Of a stretch of 64,000 nt of DNA, positions 45,518-53,569 are shown piece after piece (positions within the stretch are counted from its first letter, which is position 1; every line of letters begins with the position of its first letter). The translations under genes were made by a program, and so were the position numbers. The notes beneath the pieces were generated by a model. It made no database searches. It worked only from the letters and a program-made list of their open reading frames with translations, and was not told where the DNA came from. Source of the DNA: Lonepinella koalarum (GTDB lineage: Bacteria > Pseudomonadota > Gammaproteobacteria > Enterobacterales > Pasteurellaceae); NCBI RefSeq assembly GCF_042926695.1, contig NZ_CP170642.1, positions 2,046,001 to 2,110,000 on the forward strand, given 5' to 3'.

Positions 45518-47665
45518 CTAAAAGCGTTTTTCTACTTGAACATAGTAATTACGTCCCGGTCCCCCGGTTGCTGTGGTATCCAATGTTCCTGCAGGTTTGT
45601 ATTTTTTATTCAATAGGTTGTTAACCCCAAACATTACCTTGAGATCTTGGTCGATAAAGCCAAATCCAGTACTTTTGGGTTGCCATATGCCGTTAAAATC
45701 CACTTGGGTAAAGGTACCATTTACATAGGAATAATGCTTGTCTCTTGAATAATAATCAAAGGTATCGGCTTTTGGTTTAAACCAATGTTTTACTTTAAAC
45801 CCTGCGGTTAAATCCCAAGGATGATAGCTATAAGCGATACCTGCGGTGATACGATCGGCAAAAGTGGATACGCGTTTGCCAGTGGCGGTATTTTTTAATT
45901 TCAAATGACCATAACTACTACTTAATAGTAAATCGCCGATGGCATATTTAAGTTCCGCTTCCACCCCAGTACGTTTCACATTGGATACGTTGAGATATTG
46001 CGCATATTGTGCTGGGTAGTTTGGATACATTCTTTCAGGCGGCTCCCCCAATTCTGGTCTGGCTTGGAGCGAAATCATATCTTTAATTTTGCCATTAAAG
46101 TATGTGGCTTTAAAATAAATAGCATGCCCTAGATTAAACAAATTATTTTTAGACACAGAAAAACCGGTTTCATATTCTTTGGCGGTTTCAGGTTTTAAGT
46201 CTGGATTTGGAAGATAGTAATAATGTGGATTTAATAATCCTTGTGATGAGGTTTCATCTGGTGTCGGTGCGCGAAATGTTTCTGAATAGCCAGCGAGTAA
46301 ATTAATGCCGTCTAACACTTCATAGCTCAATGCCACACGAGGAGAAAAGCGTTTTTCTTTATAAGATTGTCCGCCTGCTTTTTCTACCTTACGTTTAAAA
46401 ATATCATAACGTCCGCCAAGGGTGAGAATGAGACGATTAAATTGAATATTATCTTGGAAATACAAGCCAATATCGTGGCTGGTATTCGGGAATGCGCCGG
46501 TATCGTTTTTTCCTGCTAAGGTTATAAAAGTGGCATCCATTTTTTTGTTTTTATAATCTGCACCAAGCACTAATTCATGATCTAAATGACCTGTCTGAAA
46601 CTTGGCAATGTTTTTAGCAGAAAAACCGTAACGTTTATCTGAGTTGGTGTAATCGCTTAGAGATGTTGTACTTTTCGCAATACGATGATATTCCGCTTCG
46701 GAATAAAATGCTCGCAAAGTAAGATTAATCCAAGGATTGCTAGGGTTATATTGATGGGTTAATACATAGTCTTTTTGACTAAGTTTACCGCGTACAGGAT
46801 TATCTTCATCATAATCATGATAAAGGGTCTGCCAACCAGTGTTGAGTTTATCGGTATAATTAAAAGCAGAAAGAGTTAAGCGATGATTGGTATTCATATC
46901 CCAACCAAATTTAGCAAAATAGCTATTAATATGTTCATCATTTTTATTATGGGTTATACCATCTTGCCCGCCATCTGCAATTTTCACATTGCCATGTAAC
47001 GCTCGCTTAGCGTGGAATAAAATATCTACTGGGGCAGCATTGGGGCGAGCATAAAGCTGTACCATGCCACTTTTCATATTATTAGATTCTAAACGTCCTC
47101 CAATACTTGCACCATATTGTTGTCCTGGGCGAAGATAATCAGAGGCATCTTTTGTCGTCATGCTGATAATCCCTCCAATGGCACCCGAACCATGTAATAT
47201 TGAGGACGCTCCTTTTACAGTTTCGATATTTTTAAGAATGTCGCTATCGCTTCTAAAACTAGAAATATGATTGGAATAAAGCGTTGGATCTCGTGGTACA
47301 TCATCTTGTTGAATAATCACGCGATCAATATCGCCATAACCAAAGCCACGAACTTTGAAATTTTGTCCAATTTGGCGGCTCATATCTCGACCAAAGTCCA
47401 CATTTGGACTTTCACCCAAAACATCAATTAAGCGACTTTGACTTAATAATGAGTCCGATTCAAATTTAGAGGCTTGTCCTACAAATTTGGCACTGTCAGT
47501 TGCACTTCGATTTGCACTGACAATAATCGTATCAAGGGTGTTTTTACATTGTTTTAGGCTGCGATCTTGCTGGCATTCTTCATTTTGGGCGTAAGCCAAA
47601 CTACAAGGAAGTACAGCAAAGGAAAGGCTCATTGAGAGTGTGGAAAGGGTAAATTTTTTTTTCAT
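45518..47665 (-). CDS. TonB-dependent haem/haemoglobin-type receptor
   Basis: A 715-residue outer-membrane receptor with a signal peptide (cut near AYAQN), a TonB box around DTIIVSAN, a plug domain (ETVKGASSILHGSGAIGGIISMTT near residue 145) and a barrel ending YVQVEKRF. The barrel carries the FRAP box (YSETFRAPTPDE) and NPDL box (PNPDLKPE) with an intervening His (LLNPHYYYLP), the arrangement used for haem uptake by the HemR/HmbR group. A Fur box precedes it. It is a single gene between the DUF3861 gene and an ABC exporter gene, each with its own terminator. Confidence 0.9.
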   Translation of the reverse strand: MKKKFTLSTLSMSLSFAVLPCSLAYAQNEECQQDRSLKQCKNTLDTIIVSANRSATDSAKFVGQASKFESDSLLSQSRLIDVLGESPNVDFGRDMSRQIGQNFKVRGFGYGDIDRVIIQQDDVPRDPTLYSNHISSFRSDSDILKNIETVKGASSILHGSGAIGGIISMTTKDASDYLRPGQQYGASIGGRLESNNMKSGMVQLYARPNAAPVDILFHAKRALHGNVKIADGGQDGITHNKNDEHINSYFAKFGWDMNTNHRLTLSAFNYTDKLNTGWQTLYHDYDEDNPVRGKLSQKDYVLTHQYNPSNPWINLTLRAFYSEAEYHRIAKSTTSLSDYTNSDKRYGFSAKNIAKFQTGHLDHELVLGADYKNKKMDATFITLAGKNDTGAFPNTSHDIGLYFQDNIQFNRLILTLGGRYDIFKRKVEKAGGQSYKEKRFSPRVALSYEVLDGINLLAGYSETFRAPTPDETSSQGLLNPHYYYLPNPDLKPETAKEYETGFSVSKNNLFNLGHAIYFKATYFNGKIKDMISLQARPELGEPPERMYPNYPAQYAQYLNVSNVKRTGVEAELKYAIGDLLLSSSYGHLKLKNTATGKRVSTFADRITAGIAYSYHPWDLTAGFKVKHWFKPKADTFDYYSRDKHYSYVNGTFTQVDFNGIWQPKSTGFGFIDQDLKVMFGVNNLLNKKYKPAGTLDTTATGGPGRNYYVQVEKRF

Positions 47666-47728
47666 ATTTAAGCTCCATTTAAGATGTGATTAAAAAAATA
47701 AACAGCTAAAACGCGAGCTAATATTAAT

Positions 47729-47747
47729 CGTAATGATAATTATAATC
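47729..47747 (-). promoter_or_regulatory. Fur box upstream of the haem receptor gene
   Basis: The minus strand reads GATTATAATTATCATTACG, 14 of 19 matches to the Fur consensus GATAATGATAATCATTATC. It lies about 65 nt before the receptor ATG, as expected for iron repression. Confidence 0.7.
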
Positions 47748-47773
47748 AATAACATTTGTTGTTTTTTTGTTAA

Positions 47774-47811
47774 AAATGCGGTGAAACAATAAATTTTTTC
47801 ACCGCACTTCG
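47774..47811 (-). terminator. Imperfect inverted uptake-sequence pair after the ABC exporter gene
   Basis: TGCGGTGAAA and TTTCACCGCA form a 10-bp stem; the right arm is a full uptake core and the left one has AAATGCGGT in place of AAGTGCGGT. It follows the minus-strand ABC exporter gene. Confidence 0.7.
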
Positions 47812-47833
47812 AACCGTTTAAATAAAGAAACCC

Positions 47834-49669
47834 TTATTCCGCCAAAAATCCCCCACTCTGGTGTTGCCATAATTTGGCATATAAGCCATTTAGTGCCAAT
47901 AATTCAGCGTGGGTACCTTGTTCTACAATTTGTCCTTGATCTAACACAATTAAACGATCCATCGCGGCAATGGTGGATAAACGATGGGCGATGGCGATCA
48001 CGGTTTTGTTTTCCATCATTTTATCAAGACTTTGCTGAATGGCTGCTTCCACTTCACTGTCTAACGCACTCGTCGCTTCGTCAAGTAACAAAATTGGGGC
48101 ATTTTTTAACATCACTCGGGCAATGGCAATACGTTGGCGTTGTCCGCCGGAGAGTTTTACGCCACGTTCTCCAACGTGAGCATCATAGCCTCGGCGACCA
48201 TTTGCATCAGTTAATAGCGGAATGAAATCAGCGGCTTCTGCTCGTTGAGCTGCATTGAGCATATCTTGTTCAGTGGCATTAGGACAACCATAAATGATAT
48301 TTTCACGTACAGAACGGTGTAACAATGAAGTATCTTGTGTGACTAATCCAATTTGGCTACGTAGGCTTTCTTGTTGTACATCTAATATGTTTTGCCCGTC
48401 AATCGTAATGGCGCCTTGTTGGGTTTCATAGAAACGTAATAATAAATTGACAATGGTGGATTTACCCGCACCAGAACGACCAATTAACCCTACTTTTTCA
48501 CCTGCCTTAATGGTTAAGTTAAACTGTTGTAACAGTGGTTTTTCGGGCGTATAAGCAAAACTGACATTATCAAAACGAATTTCCCCTTGGGTAATTCGTA
48601 ATGTCGTGGCATTTGGTTTATCTACAATGGTATGTGGTTTTGATAAGGTCTGCATACCGTCATTTACCGTACCAATATTTTCAAATAAGCGAGCGGATTC
48701 CCACATAATCCAATGTGCCAAACCGTTCACTCGTAGTGCCATGGCAGTAGATGTCGCGATGGCTCCCACGCCAACTGCTCCCCGTTGCCAAAGTATCACG
48801 CCTAAAATGGCAGAGCTTAAAGTTAAGAAGATATTGCTCGCATAAGTTAATACATCTAAGCTTGTGCCTAAGCGCATTTGTGCATGCACAGTCCGCATAA
48901 ATTCTTCCATCGATCTTTTCGCATAGGAAGCTTCACGCTCGCCATGTGAGAACAATTTGACGGTAGCAATATTTGAATAGGCATCCGTTACTCGCCCTGT
49001 CATAAGCGAACGAGCATCAGCTTGATGTTCAGCAGTTTTGGCTAATTTAGGAATAAGATAGTATAAAATACAGCCAAACATAATGGCCCATAGAATAAAG
49101 GGCACCAGAAACCAACTATCAAAGGCGACTAATACTGCTCCTGACGTGATAAAATAAACCCCAACATAAATCACCATGTTGGCTACAGTGAGAACGGTGT
49201 CTCGTACCGCAAGAGCGGTTTGCATCACTTTAGCAGAGACACGACCGGCAAATTCATCTTGGTAAAAACTTAAACTTTGTCCCAGCATTAAACGGTGGAA
49301 ATTCCAACGTAACCGCATCGGAAAAACCCCTTGTAGGGTTTGCAAACGGACCATAGATGTGAGAAATGTCCAACCGATACTTAACACCAAAATAGCGAAC
49401 ATTCCGATTAAATAATGTCCTTTTTCAGCCCATAAGGTTTCTGGTGTATAAGCACTGAGCCAATCGACCAACTTCCCCATAAATTGAAACATGAGGGCTT
49501 CCATAACCCCTACACCAATGGTTAAAAAAGCGAAAAACGCAATCCAGGCTTTCGTGCCTTCTAGATTTGACCATAAAAACCGCCATAACCCTTTTTCTGG
49601 GGTTTTAGGGGGCGTATCTGGGTAGGCATTAATTCGATTCTCAAACCAAGAAAATATTTTATTTAGCAT
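47834..49669 (-). CDS. ABC exporter, fused permease-ATPase
   Basis: A 611-residue half-transporter with six membrane helices (about residues 35-330) and a C-terminal ATPase. Walker A is GRSGAGKST, the Q-loop LVTQDTSLL, signature LSGGQRQRIAIARV and Walker B ILLLDEATSALD, with the H-loop IAIAHRLSTIA. The ATG at 49669 (MLNKIFSWFENRIN) is chosen since the upstream frame crosses a terminator hairpin. It probably works as a homodimer exporting drugs, lipids or peptides; no substrate is evident. It is unlike the 33773-36923 pair, as it is unpaired. Confidence 0.88.
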   Translation of the reverse strand: MLNKIFSWFENRINAYPDTPPKTPEKGLWRFLWSNLEGTKAWIAFFAFLTIGVGVMEALMFQFMGKLVDWLSAYTPETLWAEKGHYLIGMFAILVLSIGWTFLTSMVRLQTLQGVFPMRLRWNFHRLMLGQSLSFYQDEFAGRVSAKVMQTALAVRDTVLTVANMVIYVGVYFITSGAVLVAFDSWFLVPFILWAIMFGCILYYLIPKLAKTAEHQADARSLMTGRVTDAYSNIATVKLFSHGEREASYAKRSMEEFMRTVHAQMRLGTSLDVLTYASNIFLTLSSAILGVILWQRGAVGVGAIATSTAMALRVNGLAHWIMWESARLFENIGTVNDGMQTLSKPHTIVDKPNATTLRITQGEIRFDNVSFAYTPEKPLLQQFNLTIKAGEKVGLIGRSGAGKSTIVNLLLRFYETQQGAITIDGQNILDVQQESLRSQIGLVTQDTSLLHRSVRENIIYGCPNATEQDMLNAAQRAEAADFIPLLTDANGRRGYDAHVGERGVKLSGGQRQRIAIARVMLKNAPILLLDEATSALDSEVEAAIQQSLDKMMENKTVIAIAHRLSTIAAMDRLIVLDQGQIVEQGTHAELLALNGLYAKLWQHQSGGFLAE

Positions 49670-49683
49670 GTTGTTATACCTAT

Positions 49684-49715
49684 AAGAAAACAAAAGGCAA
49701 CGGGAACGTTGCCTT
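49684..49715 (-). terminator. Terminator between MFS and ABC genes
   Basis: AGGCAACG and CGTTGCCT with a 4-nt loop, followed on the minus strand by TTTTGTTTTC. It follows the MFS gene and precedes the ABC exporter ATG. Confidence 0.75.
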
Positions 49716-49798
49716 AAACTGATGGTATTATAACGCAAAATCTCGCAAAAAAGCACCGCACTTTTATATTTTGAATTAAAGTGAGGTGAAAATAAGGG

Positions 49799-51010
49799 TT
49801 ATTCTAATGCTTTGCCTTTGAGTTCTGGTATTAAGAAAAATGTCGCTAGCATATCAAGCACATAGATCGTGGCAAGAAATGCGATAGCAATTGGGAACGA
49901 ATAAGCTGAAACCACCGCCCCAACCACAATGGGTCCAAAGCCACCCACCGCACGTCCGATATTAAATAAGACATTTTGCGCAGTAGCACGTGCTTCGGTT
50001 GGATAAGCTTCTGACATTAACGCCCCATAACCTCCCATCATACCGTTCACAAAGGCACCTAATAACGCACCGGCAAACAACATAGCCGTTGGGTCAGTTA
50101 ATTGGGAATAGGTCACAATACTGAGCACGGCACCCAATTGGAAGATGAGGAAACTTGGTTTACGTCCGATAGCATCTGCTAACCGACCAAAAATCCAAAT
50201 GCCAGCCATCATGCCACAAATTGTCACTGCCGTCCAAAGCCCAGATTTAGTTAAACTAAAGCCGAGTTGTTTAGATAAAAAGTTAGGTAACCAAATCATA
50301 ATACCGTAATAGCCAAAGTTTTGTACTGATGTCAGGACAACAATTCCAAGGCTGACTTTTGTGGTGTTCTTATCTTTGATTAATAATTTGAAAGGTGATT
50401 TTTTCGGTTTATTGCTACTCGCTTGTTTTCTAACAAACACCTCAGGTTCATGTAACTTAGCGCGCAAATACCAAGCCACAAAAGCAGGGAAAATTCCCAC
50501 TAAGAACATACCTCGCCAACCGATAATCGGTAATAATAATGGGGTCAATAATGCTGCAGCGAGGACCCCAATTTGCCAACCTAATGCGACATAAGATGAC
50601 GCTTTAGCTCGATGACGAGCCGGCCATGCTTCCGCTGCCAATGCCATACCGATACCAAATTCGCCACCTAAACCTATACCCGCAATGGTGCGATAAATCA
50701 GTAAATCCCAATAACCTTGAGCGAAAGCACAAAGTCCCGTGAACACCGCAAATAATACAATTGTCCAAGTCAGTACTCGCACTCGACCATATTTGTCGCT
50801 TAATGCACCAAAAATTAGCCCACCGGCTACCGCACCAATCAGAGTCCAAGTGACTAATGAACCGCCTTGCGCTGGGGTTAACGCTAAATCCGCTGAAATC
50901 GCGCTGAGCATAAAGCCGAGAATCAATAAGTCAAAACCGTCCATGGCATAGCCAACGGCGGATCCTAATAAGGCTTTCCAGCTATATTTATCAACATGAT
51001 GAGTTGTCAT
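49799..51010 (-). CDS. MFS metabolite transporter
   Basis: A 403-residue major facilitator protein with twelve predicted helices. The MFS motif A is present after helix 2 (GALSDKYGRVRVL near residue 68) and again after helix 8 (GRLADAIGRKPS); the RTIAGIGLGGEFGIGMALAAEAWP stretch is typical of the metabolite:H+ symporter (sialate/aromatic acid) groups. Its substrate is not evident. It lies next to the fabR-oxyR pair but 138 nt away on the same strand, so it likely has its own promoter. Confidence 0.87.
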   Translation of the reverse strand: MTTHHVDKYSWKALLGSAVGYAMDGFDLLILGFMLSAISADLALTPAQGGSLVTWTLIGAVAGGLIFGALSDKYGRVRVLTWTIVLFAVFTGLCAFAQGYWDLLIYRTIAGIGLGGEFGIGMALAAEAWPARHRAKASSYVALGWQIGVLAAALLTPLLLPIIGWRGMFLVGIFPAFVAWYLRAKLHEPEVFVRKQASSNKPKKSPFKLLIKDKNTTKVSLGIVVLTSVQNFGYYGIMIWLPNFLSKQLGFSLTKSGLWTAVTICGMMAGIWIFGRLADAIGRKPSFLIFQLGAVLSIVTYSQLTDPTAMLFAGALLGAFVNGMMGGYGALMSEAYPTEARATAQNVLFNIGRAVGGFGPIVVGAVVSAYSFPIAIAFLATIYVLDMLATFFLIPELKGKALE

Positions 51011-51147
51011 GATTTGATCCTTTTGTTGCTCACAGGCAACGTTTAAAGTTAAAAGAAAGGTATTTTTTCATTTCCTGAAGGGAAATCGGCGGTATTTTAG
51101 AGAGTCTTGCCTAATTTGGCAACTGAATTTTTTACCTTGCCTATGTT

Positions 51148-51759
51148 CTATTTTTCTTTAATCGCCATAAATTGAGCGCCTTTAGCAATCATCCGCAGTT
51201 GTAAAATTACCCGTTCTTTTAATGCCGTCCGATCTTTTTCATCCATATCTAAGGCTTTCGACATGGCACTAAAAGTTAATGTGACACTGGCTTCTGCTTG
51301 CATATAGCCAACATATCTGGAGTAATTAAAACGATAAGTAATAAATTCGCCTAATTCTTCGATAAAATGCTTAATTTCTCGCGAAACTGCGGTGCGAAAC
51401 AGTAAAGAAATACCGGTACTTTCACGTAATAGCAAACGAAATACATTCGGGTTGTTTTCAATAAACTCAAAGAACGTATCAATGGATACCTCGATCACAC
51501 TACCGCCATTACGCAAGCGTTTCTGGGCTTGTCGCATTAATTGACGTAAGGTTAGCCCCGCTTCATCCACCATGGTTAACCCTAATTCTTCCATATCTTT
51601 AAAATGACGATAAAAGGAAGTGGGAGCAATACCCGCTTCTCGTGAAACTTCACGTAAACTCAAGTTAGCAAAACTTTTTTCCGCGGTTAATTGATTAAAC
51701 GCCGCATTAATTAATGCTTGGCGTGTTTTTTCTTTTTGTAAAGCACGAATTCCAGCCAT
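51148..51759 (-). CDS. fabR: TetR-family repressor of unsaturated fatty acid synthesis FabR
   Basis: A 203-residue TetR regulator. The N-terminal DNA-binding domain reads KEKTRQALINAAFNQLTAE and then VSREAGIAPTSFYRHFKDMEELG near residues 38-61, nearly as in E. coli FabR. The C-terminal part contains the ligand-binding helices. FabR represses fabA/fabB in response to the saturated to unsaturated acyl-ACP/CoA ratio. It starts 2 nt after the oxyR stop codon, so the two are an operon, related to the E. coli oxyR-(sthA)-fabR order. Confidence 0.93.
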   Translation of the reverse strand: MAGIRALQKEKTRQALINAAFNQLTAEKSFANLSLREVSREAGIAPTSFYRHFKDMEELGLTMVDEAGLTLRQLMRQAQKRLRNGGSVIEVSIDTFFEFIENNPNVFRLLLRESTGISLLFRTAVSREIKHFIEELGEFITYRFNYSRYVGYMQAEASVTLTFSAMSKALDMDEKDRTALKERVILQLRMIAKGAQFMAIKEK

Positions 51760-51760
51760 A

Positions 51761-52663
51761 TTATTTATCTTCTAAAATCGGTTTAACCGCACCGGCAATA
51801 GCCTGTGCAATACGTTCATAACGTTGGCGTAATGGCGAGCCGGGGCGATAAATTAACATAATAGAACGTTTCGGTTCGAGATCTACACAAGGAATATATT
51901 TCACCCCTTGACGATTACCTTCATTATATACTGCTAATTCGGGCATTAACGTTATACCAGCATTGGCGGCGACCATATTACGTAAGGTTTCTAAGCTCGT
52001 GGCTTGAAAATGGGAATTTTCTTTTGCCCCAGCAGAAAAACAATATCCAAGCGCTTGTTCTCTCAAACAATGTCCATCATCTAACATTAAAATTTCTTTA
52101 TTTTTCAATGCGGAAAGGGGAATTTGTGGTTCATTAGCCCAAGGATGTTTTTCCGATACCGCAATCAGCATTTTTTCATAAAAAAGTGGCACTTCAATAA
52201 AAGATTGGGTTTCTTCTACTGATGCCACAATGGCACAGTCTAAATGTCCGGTTTCTAATTGATCAATTAAATGTGCTGTTTGTTGTTCATATAAAAATAA
52301 CTCTAATTCAGGGAATTTTTGCGTTAACAGGGGCATAATATGCGGGAGTAAGTATGGACCGACGGTCGGAATTACCCCAATATGCAACGGTCCCGTCATA
52401 TCTTTCCCCTGATTGCTTGCCATTTCTTTGAGTAATTTAACTTCACGTAACACCGTTTTCGCTTGATCTACTAACAACAAACCAGATTGTGTAAACAACA
52501 CTTTGCGACTGGTACGTTCTAATAAAATAATACCGAGTTCGTCTTCTAATTTGCGAATTTGTCCGCTTAATGTCGGTTGACTTACATGGCAAGCATCCGC
52601 TGCACGGCGAAAATGTTTATATTCGGCAAGTGCGACCAAATATTCTAAATCACGAATATTCAT
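51761..52663 (-). CDS. oxyR: Hydrogen peroxide-inducible regulator OxyR
   Basis: A 300-residue LysR-type regulator. The winged-helix domain starts MNIRDLEYLVALAEYKHFRRAA and VSQPTLSGQIRKLEDELG. The redox-active cysteines are at 199 and 208 (DDGHCLREQALGYCFSAG), the same numbers as in E. coli, and form the peroxide-sensing disulfide. The ATG at 52663 is chosen; the frame extends upstream without support. It is divergent from the peroxiredoxin-glutaredoxin gene and shares a candidate OxyR site, the usual arrangement for a sensor and its target. Confidence 0.96.
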   Translation of the reverse strand: MNIRDLEYLVALAEYKHFRRAADACHVSQPTLSGQIRKLEDELGIILLERTSRKVLFTQSGLLLVDQAKTVLREVKLLKEMASNQGKDMTGPLHIGVIPTVGPYLLPHIMPLLTQKFPELELFLYEQQTAHLIDQLETGHLDCAIVASVEETQSFIEVPLFYEKMLIAVSEKHPWANEPQIPLSALKNKEILMLDDGHCLREQALGYCFSAGAKENSHFQATSLETLRNMVAANAGITLMPELAVYNEGNRQGVKYIPCVDLEPKRSIMLIYRPGSPLRQRYERIAQAIAGAVKPILEDK

Positions 52664-52676
52664 AAAAAAGTTCCTT

Positions 52677-52713
52677 ATAGGTATAAACAATTAAAAGGAT
52701 AGAATTAATTGAT
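52677..52713 (+). promoter_or_regulatory. Candidate OxyR binding site
   Basis: The consensus ATAG-N7-CTAT-N7-ATAG-N7-CTAT is matched as ATAG (52677), CAAT (52688), ATAG (52699) and TGAT (52710), 13 of 16 bases at the right spacing. It abuts the -35 element of the peroxiredoxin promoter, as in OxyR-activated genes, and lies in the oxyR leader. Confidence 0.6.
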
Positions 52714-52742
52714 TGTAACTATACCACAAAATTACCTATAAT
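52713..52742 (+). promoter_or_regulatory. Promoter of the peroxiredoxin-glutaredoxin gene
   Basis: -35 TTGTAA (52713-52718), an 18-nt spacer and -10 TATAAT (52737-52742), about 40 nt before the ATG. The poor -35 suits activator dependence. Confidence 0.7.
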
Positions 52743-52784
52743 CCACTCAGTAAAAACAACTAACCACTTAAATTGGAGAAAATT

Positions 52785-53510
52785 ATGTCAAATATGGAAG
52801 GAAAAAAAGTTCCTCAAGTTACATTCCATACTCGCCAAGGTGATGCATGGGTTGATGTAACATCAGCTGAATTATTCGACAACAAAACTGTTGTATTATT
52901 TTCATTACCGGGTGCATTTACCCCAACTTGTTCATCAACACACTTACCACGTTACAACGAATTAGCCTGTGAATTTCAAGCATTGGGTGTTGACGACATT
53001 ATCTGTATGTCTGTCAATGATACATTCGTGATGAACGCCTGGAAAGCAGACCAAGAATCAGAAAATATTACCGTTATTCCAGATGGTAACGGTGAATTTA
53101 CCGAAGGTATGGGTATGCTTGTTGGTAAGGAAGATTTAGGTTTTGGCAAACGTTCATGGCGTTATTCTGCATTAGTACGCAATGGCGTAGTAGAAAAAAT
53201 GTTCATTGAACCACAAGAGCCGGGCGACCCGTTCAAAGTTTCTGATGCCGATACCATGATCAAATATTTAAATCCAAAATGGGAAGCTAAACCATCAGTT
53301 TCTATCATCACTAAACCAGGTTGTCCATTCTGTGCGAAAGCCAAAGGGTTATTAAAAGTGAAAGGCTATACCTTTGAAGAAATCGTATTAGGTCGTGATG
53401 CTTCAACTATCTCTGTACGTGCTATTACAGGCAAAACATCTGTTCCACAAGTCTTTATTGGTGGTCAGTACATCGGTGGTAGCGAAGATTTAGAAAAATA
53501 TTTAGCTTAA
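52785..53510 (+). CDS. Peroxiredoxin-glutaredoxin hybrid (PGdx)
   Basis: A 241-residue two-domain protein. The peroxiredoxin 5 type domain (1-165) has peroxidatic Cys49 in PGAFTPTCSSTH; the C-terminal glutaredoxin domain (170-241) has CPFC at 180-183 in TKPGCPFCAKAK and the GSH-site TSVPQVFIGGQYIGG. Known in H. influenzae and relatives, this fusion reduces peroxides with glutathione directly. The ATG at 52785 follows GGAG. It is divergent from oxyR and behind a candidate OxyR site, so it is a likely peroxide-induced gene. Confidence 0.95.
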   Translation: MSNMEGKKVPQVTFHTRQGDAWVDVTSAELFDNKTVVLFSLPGAFTPTCSSTHLPRYNELACEFQALGVDDIICMSVNDTFVMNAWKADQESENITVIPDGNGEFTEGMGMLVGKEDLGFGKRSWRYSALVRNGVVEKMFIEPQEPGDPFKVSDADTMIKYLNPKWEAKPSVSIITKPGCPFCAKAKGLLKVKGYTFEEIVLGRDASTISVRAITGKTSVPQVFIGGQYIGGSEDLEKYLA

Positions 53511-53537
53511 TTTAAGCTGAAAGCTTAGGAAGTTTGA

Positions 53538-53567
53538 ACCGCACTTTTGGTAAAGTGCGGTTTTTTA
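53538..53567 (+). terminator. Inverted uptake-sequence pair after the PGdx gene
   Basis: AACCGCACTTT and AAAGTGCGGTT with a 4-nt loop, followed by a TTTTTA run. Also serves the convergent recQ end. Confidence 0.88.
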
Positions 53568-53569
53568 TA

